Source: an uncultured Bacteroidota bacterium
GTDB taxonomy: Bacteria; Bacteroidota; Bacteroidia; Flavobacteriales; Flavobacteriaceae
Length of the DNA: 40,676 bases
Assembly: GCA_902577515.1 (NCBI GenBank)
Contig: CACGZJ010000012.1
Coordinates: 1-40,676 of the forward strand
Direction of reading: 5' to 3'
Shown here: positions 34,084 through 40,676 of the stretch, piece by piece
How the letters are laid out: every line of letters begins with the position of its first letter
Position numbering within the stretch: the stretch's first letter is position 1
Position numbers and translations under genes: made by a program
The notes under the pieces: generated by a model
The model's input: the letters and a program-made list of their open reading frames with translations, nothing else
Told to the model about the DNA's origin: nothing
Databases searched by the model: none

Positions 34084-34999
34084 CATTAAAGTCTTTTCAC
34101 CAGGGAGTATTACAAATTTGTCATGTGGATATGATGTACTTGGAGTTTGCTTAGAAAATAGAGGAGATGAAATAGAAGTCCACAAAACTATGTCTAAGGG
34201 TATAGAAATAGAATCCTTAGATAATTATAATATATCTAATAATATTGATCAAAATGTTGCTGGAATTGCTGCTCAATCTATGTTAAAAAATATTGATATA
34301 GACTTTGGTTTTAAGATAATCATTAAGAAAGGGATAAAGCCTGGAAGTGGAATTGGAAGCTCTGCTGCAAGTTCTGCTGGTACAGTTTATGCTATTAATC
34401 AACTTCTAAATTCACATTTTGACAATATAGATTTAGTTAGGTTCTCTATGGAAGGAGAGAATTTTGTTAGTGGATCATATCATGCAGATAATGTTGCACC
34501 TATAATTTTAGGTGGAGTAACTTTAGTTAGATCTATTTCTGATTTAGATATTGTTAAACTTCCTTCTCCAAAGTCTTTAGAAATGATAATTATTAGACCA
34601 AATATTGAAATAAAGACTTCGGATTCTAGAAGAGTTGTCAAGAAAAAAGTGAAAATTGCTAAGATGGTCCAACAATCTGCTAATTTAGGTGCTTTTATTA
34701 GCAGTCTATATTCAGAGGATTTTGATCTCATGTCAAGGAGTGTTGTAGATGAGGTTGTAGAACCCGATAGATCTATATTAATTCCTGAATTTGAATCAAT
34801 TAAAAAAATTTCAACTGAATCTGGAGCTTTATCTTGTGGTATTTCTGGATCAGGTCCCTCAATTTTTTCCTTATCGAATAATAGTGAAATATCAAAAATT
34901 ATTCTTAAAAATATATGTAGCCATCTAGATAAAGTAAATATTGATTATGACAGCTTTATATCTAAAGTAAATTCGAAAGGAATTAAAATATTAGATTAG
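34076..34999 (+). CDS. thrB: Homoserine kinase
   Basis: 307 residues from MDSIKVFSPGSITNLSCGYD. The longer frame from 33998 lies in thrA and is rejected; the chosen ATG overlaps the thrA stop as ATGGATAG. GHMP-kinase motifs: the N-terminal PGSITNLSCGYDVLG, the phosphate loop KPGSGIGSSAASSAG (about 87-101) and the C-terminal GISGSGPSIFSL. It phosphorylates homoserine to O-phosphohomoserine for threonine synthase, encoded immediately downstream. Confidence 0.96.
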   Translation: MDSIKVFSPGSITNLSCGYDVLGVCLENRGDEIEVHKTMSKGIEIESLDNYNISNNIDQNVAGIAAQSMLKNIDIDFGFKIIIKKGIKPGSGIGSSAASSAGTVYAINQLLNSHFDNIDLVRFSMEGENFVSGSYHADNVAPIILGGVTLVRSISDLDIVKLPSPKSLEMIIIRPNIEIKTSDSRRVVKKKVKIAKMVQQSANLGAFISSLYSEDFDLMSRSVVDEVVEPDRSILIPEFESIKKISTESGALSCGISGSGPSIFSLSNNSEISKIILKNICSHLDKVNIDYDSFISKVNSKGIKILD

Positions 35000-36304
35000 A
35001 TGAAATATATTAGCTTAAATTATAACTCATCTCCAACATCTTTTAGGAATGCTGTAATAAATGGTTTGGCTCCCGACAAAGGTCTTTATTTCCCTGAAAA
35101 AGAGGTTTGTTTATCAAATAAATTATTAAAGTCATTATATGAAATTGAAGATATAGAGCTTTGCTATGAAGTTATAAAAGACTTTATAGGGAGTGAAATA
35201 CCAAAAGATAGATTAATAGATATTATAACTAATACAATATCATTTGATATTCCTGTAAAAGAAATTGAAAATTCAATTTATTCTCTAGAATTATTTCATG
35301 GACCTACCTTAGCATTTAAGGATATAGGAGCAAAATTCATGGCATTATGTTTAGATTATTTTAAAGATAATAATAGCTCAAAAAAAATGACTGTTTTAGT
35401 AGCAACATCTGGTGATACTGGTGGAGCTGTTGCTAATGGATTTATAGGTACCAAAGATATTGATGTCTGTATATTGTATCCTAAAGGCAAAATTAGTGAA
35501 GTACAAGAAAAGCAAATTACTACAAATGACTCTCTAGTTCAGGCAATTGAAGTTGAAGGTGATTTTGATTTATGTCAATCAATGGTAAAAAATGCATTTA
35601 ATGACCATGATATAAATAAGGCTATATCTCTAACCTCAGCTAACTCTATTAATGTTGCAAGATGGTTACCTCAAATGTTCTATTATTTTTTAGCTTCAAA
35701 AAAAATAGAAAATAATTATCCAAATATTTTTTCAGTTCCTAGTGGAAACTTTGGCAATATATGTGCGGGTGTACTAGCAAAATCAATAGGTCTTCCTATT
35801 AAGCACTTTGTTGCATCTACAAATGTTAATGATACTATTCCAAGGTATATTGAAGAAGGGATTTATGAACCATTAAAAACTAAAAGTACAATTTCCAATG
35901 CTATGGATGTTTCTGAACCAAGTAACTTTATAAGAATTCAGAAGATATTTAATAATGATTTACAGAAGATAAGGAAGAATATCTCCGGATATAGTTTTGA
36001 TGACAAATCAACAATGGATTGTATTAGAAAATTAAATCAAGACAATAACTACATTGCAGATCCTCATACTGCAATTGGATACCTTGGACTAAAAAAATAT
36101 CTTAAAGAAAACAACTTAAGAAACTGTAATGGTATATTTGTTTCTACAGCTCATCCGATTAAATTCAAAGATACTGTTGAAAATAGTATAAACTCACAAA
36201 TTGAATATCCAGATTCTATTAGATCAATAATGAACAAAGAGAAAAGTACTCTAACAATGAAAAGCTACTCAGAGCTTAAAGAATATCTAATACTAAAAGA
36301 TTAA
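35000..36304 (+). CDS. thrC: Threonine synthase
   Basis: 434 residues, PLP-dependent fold type II. The N-terminal signature YISLNYNSSPTSFRNAVINGL is typical of the bacterial class. The PLP lysine is Lys107 in HGPTLAFKDIGAKF, and the phosphate loop follows in VATSGDTGGAVANGF. It converts O-phosphohomoserine to threonine. It begins on the base after the thrB stop. Its own stop overlaps the stop of the convergent peptidase gene by 4 bases, sharing a TTAA. Confidence 0.97.
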   Translation: MKYISLNYNSSPTSFRNAVINGLAPDKGLYFPEKEVCLSNKLLKSLYEIEDIELCYEVIKDFIGSEIPKDRLIDIITNTISFDIPVKEIENSIYSLELFHGPTLAFKDIGAKFMALCLDYFKDNNSSKKMTVLVATSGDTGGAVANGFIGTKDIDVCILYPKGKISEVQEKQITTNDSLVQAIEVEGDFDLCQSMVKNAFNDHDINKAISLTSANSINVARWLPQMFYYFLASKKIENNYPNIFSVPSGNFGNICAGVLAKSIGLPIKHFVASTNVNDTIPRYIEEGIYEPLKTKSTISNAMDVSEPSNFIRIQKIFNNDLQKIRKNISGYSFDDKSTMDCIRKLNQDNNYIADPHTAIGYLGLKKYLKENNLRNCNGIFVSTAHPIKFKDTVENSINSQIEYPDSIRSIMNKEKSTLTMKSYSELKEYLILKD

Positions 36305-37737
36305 TTATTTATATCGGGTAGTACTAATTGGTTTATTGGACTATCTTGAGCCATTATTACTTCAATCTCATCTGACCTTCTAGGTGCATCAATAGATAGA
36401 TTTACAGGACCAGAATTTGTAATTAAGATATCATCTTCAATTCTAACACCAATATTCCACCATTTTGGGTCTGTATTACTGTTTTCAGGAATATATATAC
36501 CTGGTTCGACTGTAATAACCATGTTTTCCATTAAGTCCCTTGAGCCAGGATCATGAACATCAAGACCAATATGATGAGAAACTCCATGAGGATAATATTT
36601 TCTAGCTTCTCTATAATCATTGATTATTCCCAAATCAATAAGTCCTTTTGCAATTATATCATAGCTTTTTAAGTATATGTCATTGAAGCTATTACCAATG
36701 ATTGCTTCTTTAATTGCCTCTTCTTGTGACTTATAGACAAGGTCATAGATTATTTTTTGTTCATTGTTGAATTTACCGTTAACTGGTATTGTTCTGGTTA
36801 CATCTGCAGTGTAACCCCTATATTCAGCACCAACATCCATTAAAATAAGTTTATCCTTTATATCCATATCCTCATTTGTCACATAATGTAGTACACATGC
36901 ATTACCCCCTGCCCCAACAATAGAATTATATCCTTCATGAGCAGCACCATATTTTCTATAGATAAATTCATGAATTCCCTGAACTTCTCTCTCTGTCATG
37001 TCATTATGAATCGCTCTCATTACCTCAATTTGAGCAAGAGCTGATATTCTGATAGCTTTTGTTAAGAGCTCGATCTCTTGGGGATCTTTTGTTTGCCTTA
37101 GCTTAGACATTATTTGATTAATTGAACTACTAAAAAACTGCTTATTTAAATCTCCAAGCATGTCAGATTCTTTTTCACTTACTATCTCTTGAAACTTATT
37201 TTGAATGTTAAAAAGATCATATTTATCGTCTTTAAAGTCTCTAACATCATCTCGAATATTAGTATTTAAAATATTTGTAAAGTTTTCTATTGGGACTGTA
37301 TTTTCAATAAATTCAGACCTAAGTTTTACTCTATCAAATGACATCTTCTTCGCACCTTTTATACCTAGTCTTCTTCCATCCCACATTTCACGGTATTCAT
37401 TTCTCTCTCTTACATACATAATCTCATTGTATGATCCATCACTATCAAATTGATCATCTTTAAAAATTACAAGAACACCATGGGGTTCTCTCCATCCTGT
37501 TAAATAATAAAAATTAGGATCTTGATGATACATGTAGTCAGTATCGTTTGATCTTTTCATAATTGGTGAAGTGAAAATAAATGCAACACTATTTGTAGGC
37601 ATTAGAGATCTAAATTCTTGTCTTTTCTTCTTGTGAAATTCAGGACCTAAATCATCAAAGTATTCTTGAGTATATGAATAATTAATAGACAATAAAATCA
37701 ATAGTAAAAAAAGAGTATTTTTGAATCTCATGTTCAT
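36301..37737 (-). CDS. Secreted aminopeptidase P-like metallopeptidase (M24B)
   Basis: 478 residues with a signal peptide (NTLFLLLILLSINYSYTQ). N-terminal creatinase-like domain with DPNFYYLTGWREPHGVLVI, then the pita-bread M24 domain. The five metal ligands are visible: Asp in LMDVGAEYRGY, Asp in TADVTRT, His in SHHIGLDVHD, Glu in TVEPGIY and Glu in VRIEDDIL. Family members remove N-terminal residues before proline; the signal sequence puts this one in the periplasm or outside, where it could help peptide uptake. An alternative start is the ATG at 37731. It is divergent from gcvT with only 18 bases between starts. Confidence 0.9.
   Translation of the reverse strand: MNMRFKNTLFLLLILLSINYSYTQEYFDDLGPEFHKKKRQEFRSLMPTNSVAFIFTSPIMKRSNDTDYMYHQDPNFYYLTGWREPHGVLVIFKDDQFDSDGSYNEIMYVRERNEYREMWDGRRLGIKGAKKMSFDRVKLRSEFIENTVPIENFTNILNTNIRDDVRDFKDDKYDLFNIQNKFQEIVSEKESDMLGDLNKQFFSSSINQIMSKLRQTKDPQEIELLTKAIRISALAQIEVMRAIHNDMTEREVQGIHEFIYRKYGAAHEGYNSIVGAGGNACVLHYVTNEDMDIKDKLILMDVGAEYRGYTADVTRTIPVNGKFNNEQKIIYDLVYKSQEEAIKEAIIGNSFNDIYLKSYDIIAKGLIDLGIINDYREARKYYPHGVSHHIGLDVHDPGSRDLMENMVITVEPGIYIPENSNTDPKWWNIGVRIEDDILITNSGPVNLSIDAPRRSDEIEVIMAQDSPINQLVLPDINN
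37716..37723 (+). promoter_or_regulatory. Possible promoter -7 box of gcvT inside the peptidase gene
   Basis: TATTTTTG matches TAnnTTTG on the plus strand, 32 bases before the gcvT ATG and inside the signal-peptide codons of the opposite gene. No -33 TTG at normal spacing was found. Poly-T context lowers the weight. Confidence 0.35.
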
Positions 37738-37755
37738 AAATTTTAACCCAAATTA

Positions 37756-38826
37756 ATGAAAAAAACAGTTTTATTAGATAAGCATGTAAAATTAGGAGCA
37801 AAAATTGTTGATTTTGCTGGTTTTAAGATGCCGATAAGTTATAGCTCAGTGACTGAGGAGCACAATCATGTTAGAGAAAATGTTGGGGTATTTGATGTTT
37901 CTCACATGGGTGAGTTTGAGATATCAGGTAAGAATTCTGATAGGTTTATTCAATTCATCTGTTCTAATGATATCATGAAGCTCAAACCAGGAAAAGCTCA
38001 ATATAACTGTTTATTAAATCGTAGTGGAGGGATAATTGATGACTTGATAGTTTACAAAATAGAAGAAGAAAAGTTTTTATTGGTTGTTAATGCTTCTAAC
38101 ATAGATAAAGACCTTGATTGGATAAAAAGTCTCAATAAAGACTTTAGTTGTTCTATTAATAATATATCAGATAAAACATCTCTTCTTGCTGTTCAAGGAC
38201 CAAAGGCTGACTTATTATGTAAAAGATTTACCAAAGAAGATTTAGAGTCTTTATCAAACTATTCATTCATACTGGGAACATTTGCTGGAATTGATAATGT
38301 AATAATATCAAAGACAGGTTACACGGGTTCAGGAGGTTTTGAATTATATGTATCTAATGATAATGTTGAGCACATTTGGGATGAACTTTTTAGTGTTGAA
38401 AATCTTGAAGTTAAGCCAATAGGTCTTGCTGCTAGAGATACATTAAGACTAGAAATGGGTTATTGTCTCTATGGAAACGATATAAATGAATCAGTAACTC
38501 CAATTGAGGCAAACCTTGGGTGGATAACAAAAGTAGATACAAATTTTGTTGGTTCTAAGTCAATTAAAGAACAAATTGAAAATGGAATTAAGAAAAAATT
38601 AGTTGGATTTGTAATTAATGATAAAGGTATTCCAAGAAAAGGTTATGAAATTTTTGATAAATCAGAAAACCTAATAGGAGAAGTAACTTCCGGGACATTC
38701 TCTCCAGTTCTTAAAAAAGGTATTGGTCTTGCATACATAGAAAATAATATATCTTCAAAAGAAATTTATCTAAAGATCAGAAACAATCTTATCAAATTAG
38801 AGGTTGTAAAAACTCCGTTTATATAA
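37756..38826 (+). CDS. gcvT: Aminomethyltransferase (glycine cleavage system T protein)
   Basis: 356 residues, the normal length. Family motifs are HVRENVGVFDVSHMGEFEISG near the N-terminus (partly listed), QYNCLLNRSGGIIDDLIVY, LAVQGPKA, the folate-side SKTGYTGSGGFELYV, and GLAARDTLRLEMGYCLYG, then the C-terminal barrel with TSGTFSPVLKKGIGLAYI. It releases ammonia from the aminomethyl-lipoyl H protein and makes methylenetetrahydrofolate. The gcvH and gcvP genes are not in this window. It precedes the YebC-family gene by 3 bases. Confidence 0.97.
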   Translation: MKKTVLLDKHVKLGAKIVDFAGFKMPISYSSVTEEHNHVRENVGVFDVSHMGEFEISGKNSDRFIQFICSNDIMKLKPGKAQYNCLLNRSGGIIDDLIVYKIEEEKFLLVVNASNIDKDLDWIKSLNKDFSCSINNISDKTSLLAVQGPKADLLCKRFTKEDLESLSNYSFILGTFAGIDNVIISKTGYTGSGGFELYVSNDNVEHIWDELFSVENLEVKPIGLAARDTLRLEMGYCLYGNDINESVTPIEANLGWITKVDTNFVGSKSIKEQIENGIKKKLVGFVINDKGIPRKGYEIFDKSENLIGEVTSGTFSPVLKKGIGLAYIENNISSKEIYLKIRNNLIKLEVVKTPFI

Positions 38827-38829
38827 ATT

Positions 38830-39537
38830 ATGGGAAGGGCATTTGAATTTAGAAAAGCGAGAAAAATGAAAAGATGGTCAAATATGGCCAAAACTTTTAC
38901 AAGGATTGGAAGGGAGATTATAATAGCAGTAAAGGAATCAGGTCCTGATCCATACTCAAATTCAAGATTAAGAGCAATTATTCAAAATGCTAAAGCAGCT
39001 AATATGCCGAAGGATAACATAGAAAGAGCCATTAAGAAAGCATCAGAAAAAAGTACAGATAATTTCAAAGAAATACTATTAGAAGGTTATGCTCCTCATG
39101 GTATTGCAATTCTAGTAGAAGCTGCAACAGATAACAATAACAGAACAGTTGCAAACATAAGGAGTTACTTTAACAAGTGTGAAGGAAATCTTGCTACTTC
39201 AGGGTCAGTAGAGTTTTTATTTAATAATTTGTGTTTTTTTCAAATTAAAAATGCAGGAATTGATACGGAAGAGCTTGAACTAGATTTAATTGATTTTGGT
39301 ATAGTAGATTTTAATAGCCAAAATGATGAAATAAATATTACAGCAAATTTTGAAGATTTTGGATCATTACAAAAAGAAATAGAAAGACGTGGACTAGATA
39401 TTATTTCTAGTGAATTTGAGAGAGAGGCTATTAATGTTAAGAGTATCAAAGAAGATCAAAAAATAGTAGTTGATAAATTAATAAATCTTATAGATGAAGA
39501 TGATGATGTTCAGAATGTATATCACGATATGGGCTAA
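38830..39537 (+). CDS. YebC/PmpR family DNA-binding transcriptional regulator
   Basis: 235 residues of the TACO1/YebC family. The basic N-terminal three-helix domain begins MGRAFEFRKARKMKRWSNMAKTF (listed here as the region 1-23 with Arg3, Lys9, Lys12, Lys14) and is followed by NSRLRAIIQNAKAANMPKDNIERAIKKA. The domain 2/3 part holds EGYAPHGIAILVEAATDNNNRT and GNLATSGSVEFLF. Members are described as transcriptional regulators and, more recently, as factors that relieve ribosome stalling at prolines. It is likely co-transcribed with gcvT. Its stop lies 2 bases from the stop of the convergent acyltransferase. Confidence 0.93.
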   Translation: MGRAFEFRKARKMKRWSNMAKTFTRIGREIIIAVKESGPDPYSNSRLRAIIQNAKAANMPKDNIERAIKKASEKSTDNFKEILLEGYAPHGIAILVEAATDNNNRTVANIRSYFNKCEGNLATSGSVEFLFNNLCFFQIKNAGIDTEELELDLIDFGIVDFNSQNDEINITANFEDFGSLQKEIERRGLDIISSEFEREAINVKSIKEDQKIVVDKLINLIDEDDDVQNVYHDMG

Positions 39538-39539
39538 AG

Positions 39540-40073
39540 TCAATTTTTATTTCTTATAACTACATCCATTACTAATTCCTCAAGTTTTTTTATATCATTA
39601 TCAAAATTTCCAGATGGAAAAAATTTATCATTGATATTTACTTCTTTTTTCATATAATCAAATGACACCATAACAATTGGAACTCTTGCACCCACAGCTA
39701 TGTAATAAAATCCTGATTTCCATTTTTTTACAAACTTCCTAGTCCCCTCAGGCGCTATTGCTAGTATGTTAATAACATTTGATTCAAATAACTTAACTAC
39801 AGATTCAACAAAATTATTTGTTATACTCCTATCAACTGGAATTCCACCAATTGATTTAAAGAAAAAAGAAGTAAAAGGGTTAAATAGTTCTTTCTTTCCA
39901 ATAAACTTTATTCTTAAACCTAAATATGACCTAATTAATATTGCTATTACCAAATCAAATGATTTTGAATGAGGTACTACTGCAATTATATATTTTTTAT
40001 CATTAGGCAGTAAACCATTAAGCTTCCAACCTAAAATTTTTGTAAGAATTATTTTAGAAAAAAATTTAAGCAT
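39540..40073 (-). CDS. PlsC-like 1-acylglycerol-3-phosphate acyltransferase family protein
   Basis: 177 residues from MLKFFSKIIL. That ATG overlaps the kdsB stop by 8 bases (ATGCTTAA), the same arrangement as at two other junctions here, so I prefer it to the ATG at 40082. The acyltransferase motif I is H-x4-D with His35 and Asp40 (VPHSKSFDLV), motif II is IGKKELF, a third is GGIPVDRS, and the last is IAPEGTRK with Glu109. Such enzymes acylate lysophosphatidate or other lipids at the inner membrane. The short length and variation in motif I (many relatives read HTSNWD) leave the acceptor uncertain. The link to kdsB suggests lipid A or envelope lipid work. Confidence 0.85.
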   Translation of the reverse strand: MLKFFSKIILTKILGWKLNGLLPNDKKYIIAVVPHSKSFDLVIAILIRSYLGLRIKFIGKKELFNPFTSFFFKSIGGIPVDRSITNNFVESVVKLFESNVINILAIAPEGTRKFVKKWKSGFYYIAVGARVPIVMVSFDYMKKEVNINDKFFPSGNFDNDIKKLEELVMDVVIRNKN

Positions 40074-40676
40074 TCTTAGCAAGATATTTTTCAGCCTCTA
40101 TGAAATCTTTTTCAGTATCTATTGATATTCCGTGAAAATCAATTTTAATCATTTTAATTGGGATTAAATTATCTATTGCTCTATTACCCTCAAGATTCTG
40201 AGAAATTTCATTTTTTGATCTATTTAAACTTGAAAAGTTAATTAAAGTGTTTTTTCTAAATGCATAAACTCCTATATGTCTGTTAAATTTTTTTATTTCA
40301 TTTTCTCCGTCAGGAATTGGTGATCTTGAGAAAAAAATTGCATTATTATTTTTATCTACAGTCACTTTGACATTATTTGGATTATTAATTTCATCAAATG
40401 AATTGAAACTAGTCATTAACGAAGCCATTTTAACACTATTATCTTCAAAAGATGAAATCAGACTATCTATTGCATCAAAGTTTATAAATGGCTCATCGCC
40501 TTGTAAATTAACTACTATATCGTGATCAATTTCTTTAGCTGCTTCAGCAATTCTATCTGTACCTGATTGATGAATTTTTCTTGATTTAAATGTCAATCCA
40601 TCTTTAGATTTAATTAAATCAATTATCTCATCATTTCCACTTACTACGAAGACTTGATCAAATAATTTACTATTCA
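40066..40676 (-). CDS. kdsB: 3-deoxy-manno-octulosonate cytidylyltransferase, N-terminus beyond the window
   Basis: The frame is open from 40066 to the right edge, about 203 codons, so roughly the first 40 residues are missing. The TTG at 40596 is not the true start. Features: LFDQVFVVSGNDEI (usually DDERI), HQSGTDRIAEAA, VVNLQGDEPFI (metal and CTP binding), VKVTVDKNNNAIFFSRSPIP, and the closing GISIDTEKDFIEAEKYL. KdsB activates Kdo as CMP-Kdo for the lipopolysaccharide inner core. It is followed by, and overlaps, the acyltransferase. Confidence 0.92.
   Translation of the reverse strand, partial: NSKLFDQVFVVSGNDEIIDLIKSKDGLTFKSRKIHQSGTDRIAEAAKEIDHDIVVNLQGDEPFINFDAIDSLISSFEDNSVKMASLMTSFNSFDEINNPNNVKVTVDKNNNAIFFSRSPIPDGENEIKKFNRHIGVYAFRKNTLINFSSLNRSKNEISQNLEGNRAIDNLIPIKMIKIDFHGISIDTEKDFIEAEKYLAKNA

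Noticed and set aside
1-40676. Mobile element, prophage, CRISPR or defence genes
   Set aside because: No transposase, integrase, direct-repeat array or known defence domain was seen anywhere in the window.

Overview
The window is a strongly AT-rich, gene-dense stretch of a Bacteroidota chromosome, most likely a marine, streamlined member of the Flavobacteriia. The evidence is gene content typical of that class (Bacteroidetes-type LptD, the 160-residue family often mislabelled 'ABC transporter ATPase', GH3/beta-lactamase fusion, TPR protein behind gyrA, secreted M24 peptidase). Several upstream regions also carry the Bacteroidetes -7 promoter motif TAnnTTTG, purine-rich Shine-Dalgarno sites are generally absent, and many exported proteins have short Flavobacteria-style signal peptides or lipoboxes. 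Spacers are very short; the longest is 187 bp. The class assignment is inference from gene families, not from a marker phylogeny.

Layout. 1-6973 (minus) is an envelope and redox operon: amidase, MCE/MlaD protein, membrane Fe-S protein, HAD phosphatase, CCG-type Fe-S oxidoreductase, a conserved 160-residue protein and a GH3/beta-lactamase protein that runs off the left edge. The last and the CCG protein are interrupted by single-base homopolymer frameshifts. 7051-10027 (plus) holds lptD and ridA, divergent from the amidase across a striking symmetric promoter. 10028-16571 (minus) holds tamB, pfkA, gapA and a BadF/BcrA-type sugar kinase. 16603-18311 (plus) holds tsaD and rsmE. 18356-24887 (minus) is a tightly overlapping six-gene cluster: three Cys-type lipoprotein sulfatases, a compact lipoprotein resembling formylglycine-generating enzyme, a DUF4442 hotdog protein and a nitronate monooxygenase-like flavoprotein. 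24901-25117 (minus) carries tRNA-Ser(GCU) and tRNA-Arg(UCU) with a strong terminator. 25165-28902 (minus) is gyrA plus a TPR protein. 29090-36304 (plus) is clpC followed without a gap by thrA-thrB-thrC. 36301-37737 (minus) is a secreted aminopeptidase P-like protein. 37756-39537 (plus) is gcvT and a YebC-family gene. 39540-40676 (minus) is a PlsC-like acyltransferase and kdsB, cut by the right edge.

Most genes are core housekeeping: outer-membrane assembly (lptD, tamB, MCE, kdsB), glycolysis (pfkA, gapA), tRNA and rRNA modification (tsaD, rsmE), threonine synthesis and DNA topology. The accessory-looking part is the sulfatase cluster. It codes for the desulfating enzymes together with a candidate for their own activating enzyme, in one transcription unit with no SusC/SusD pair or glycoside hydrolase beside it. 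No mobile elements, CRISPR arrays or rRNA genes were seen.
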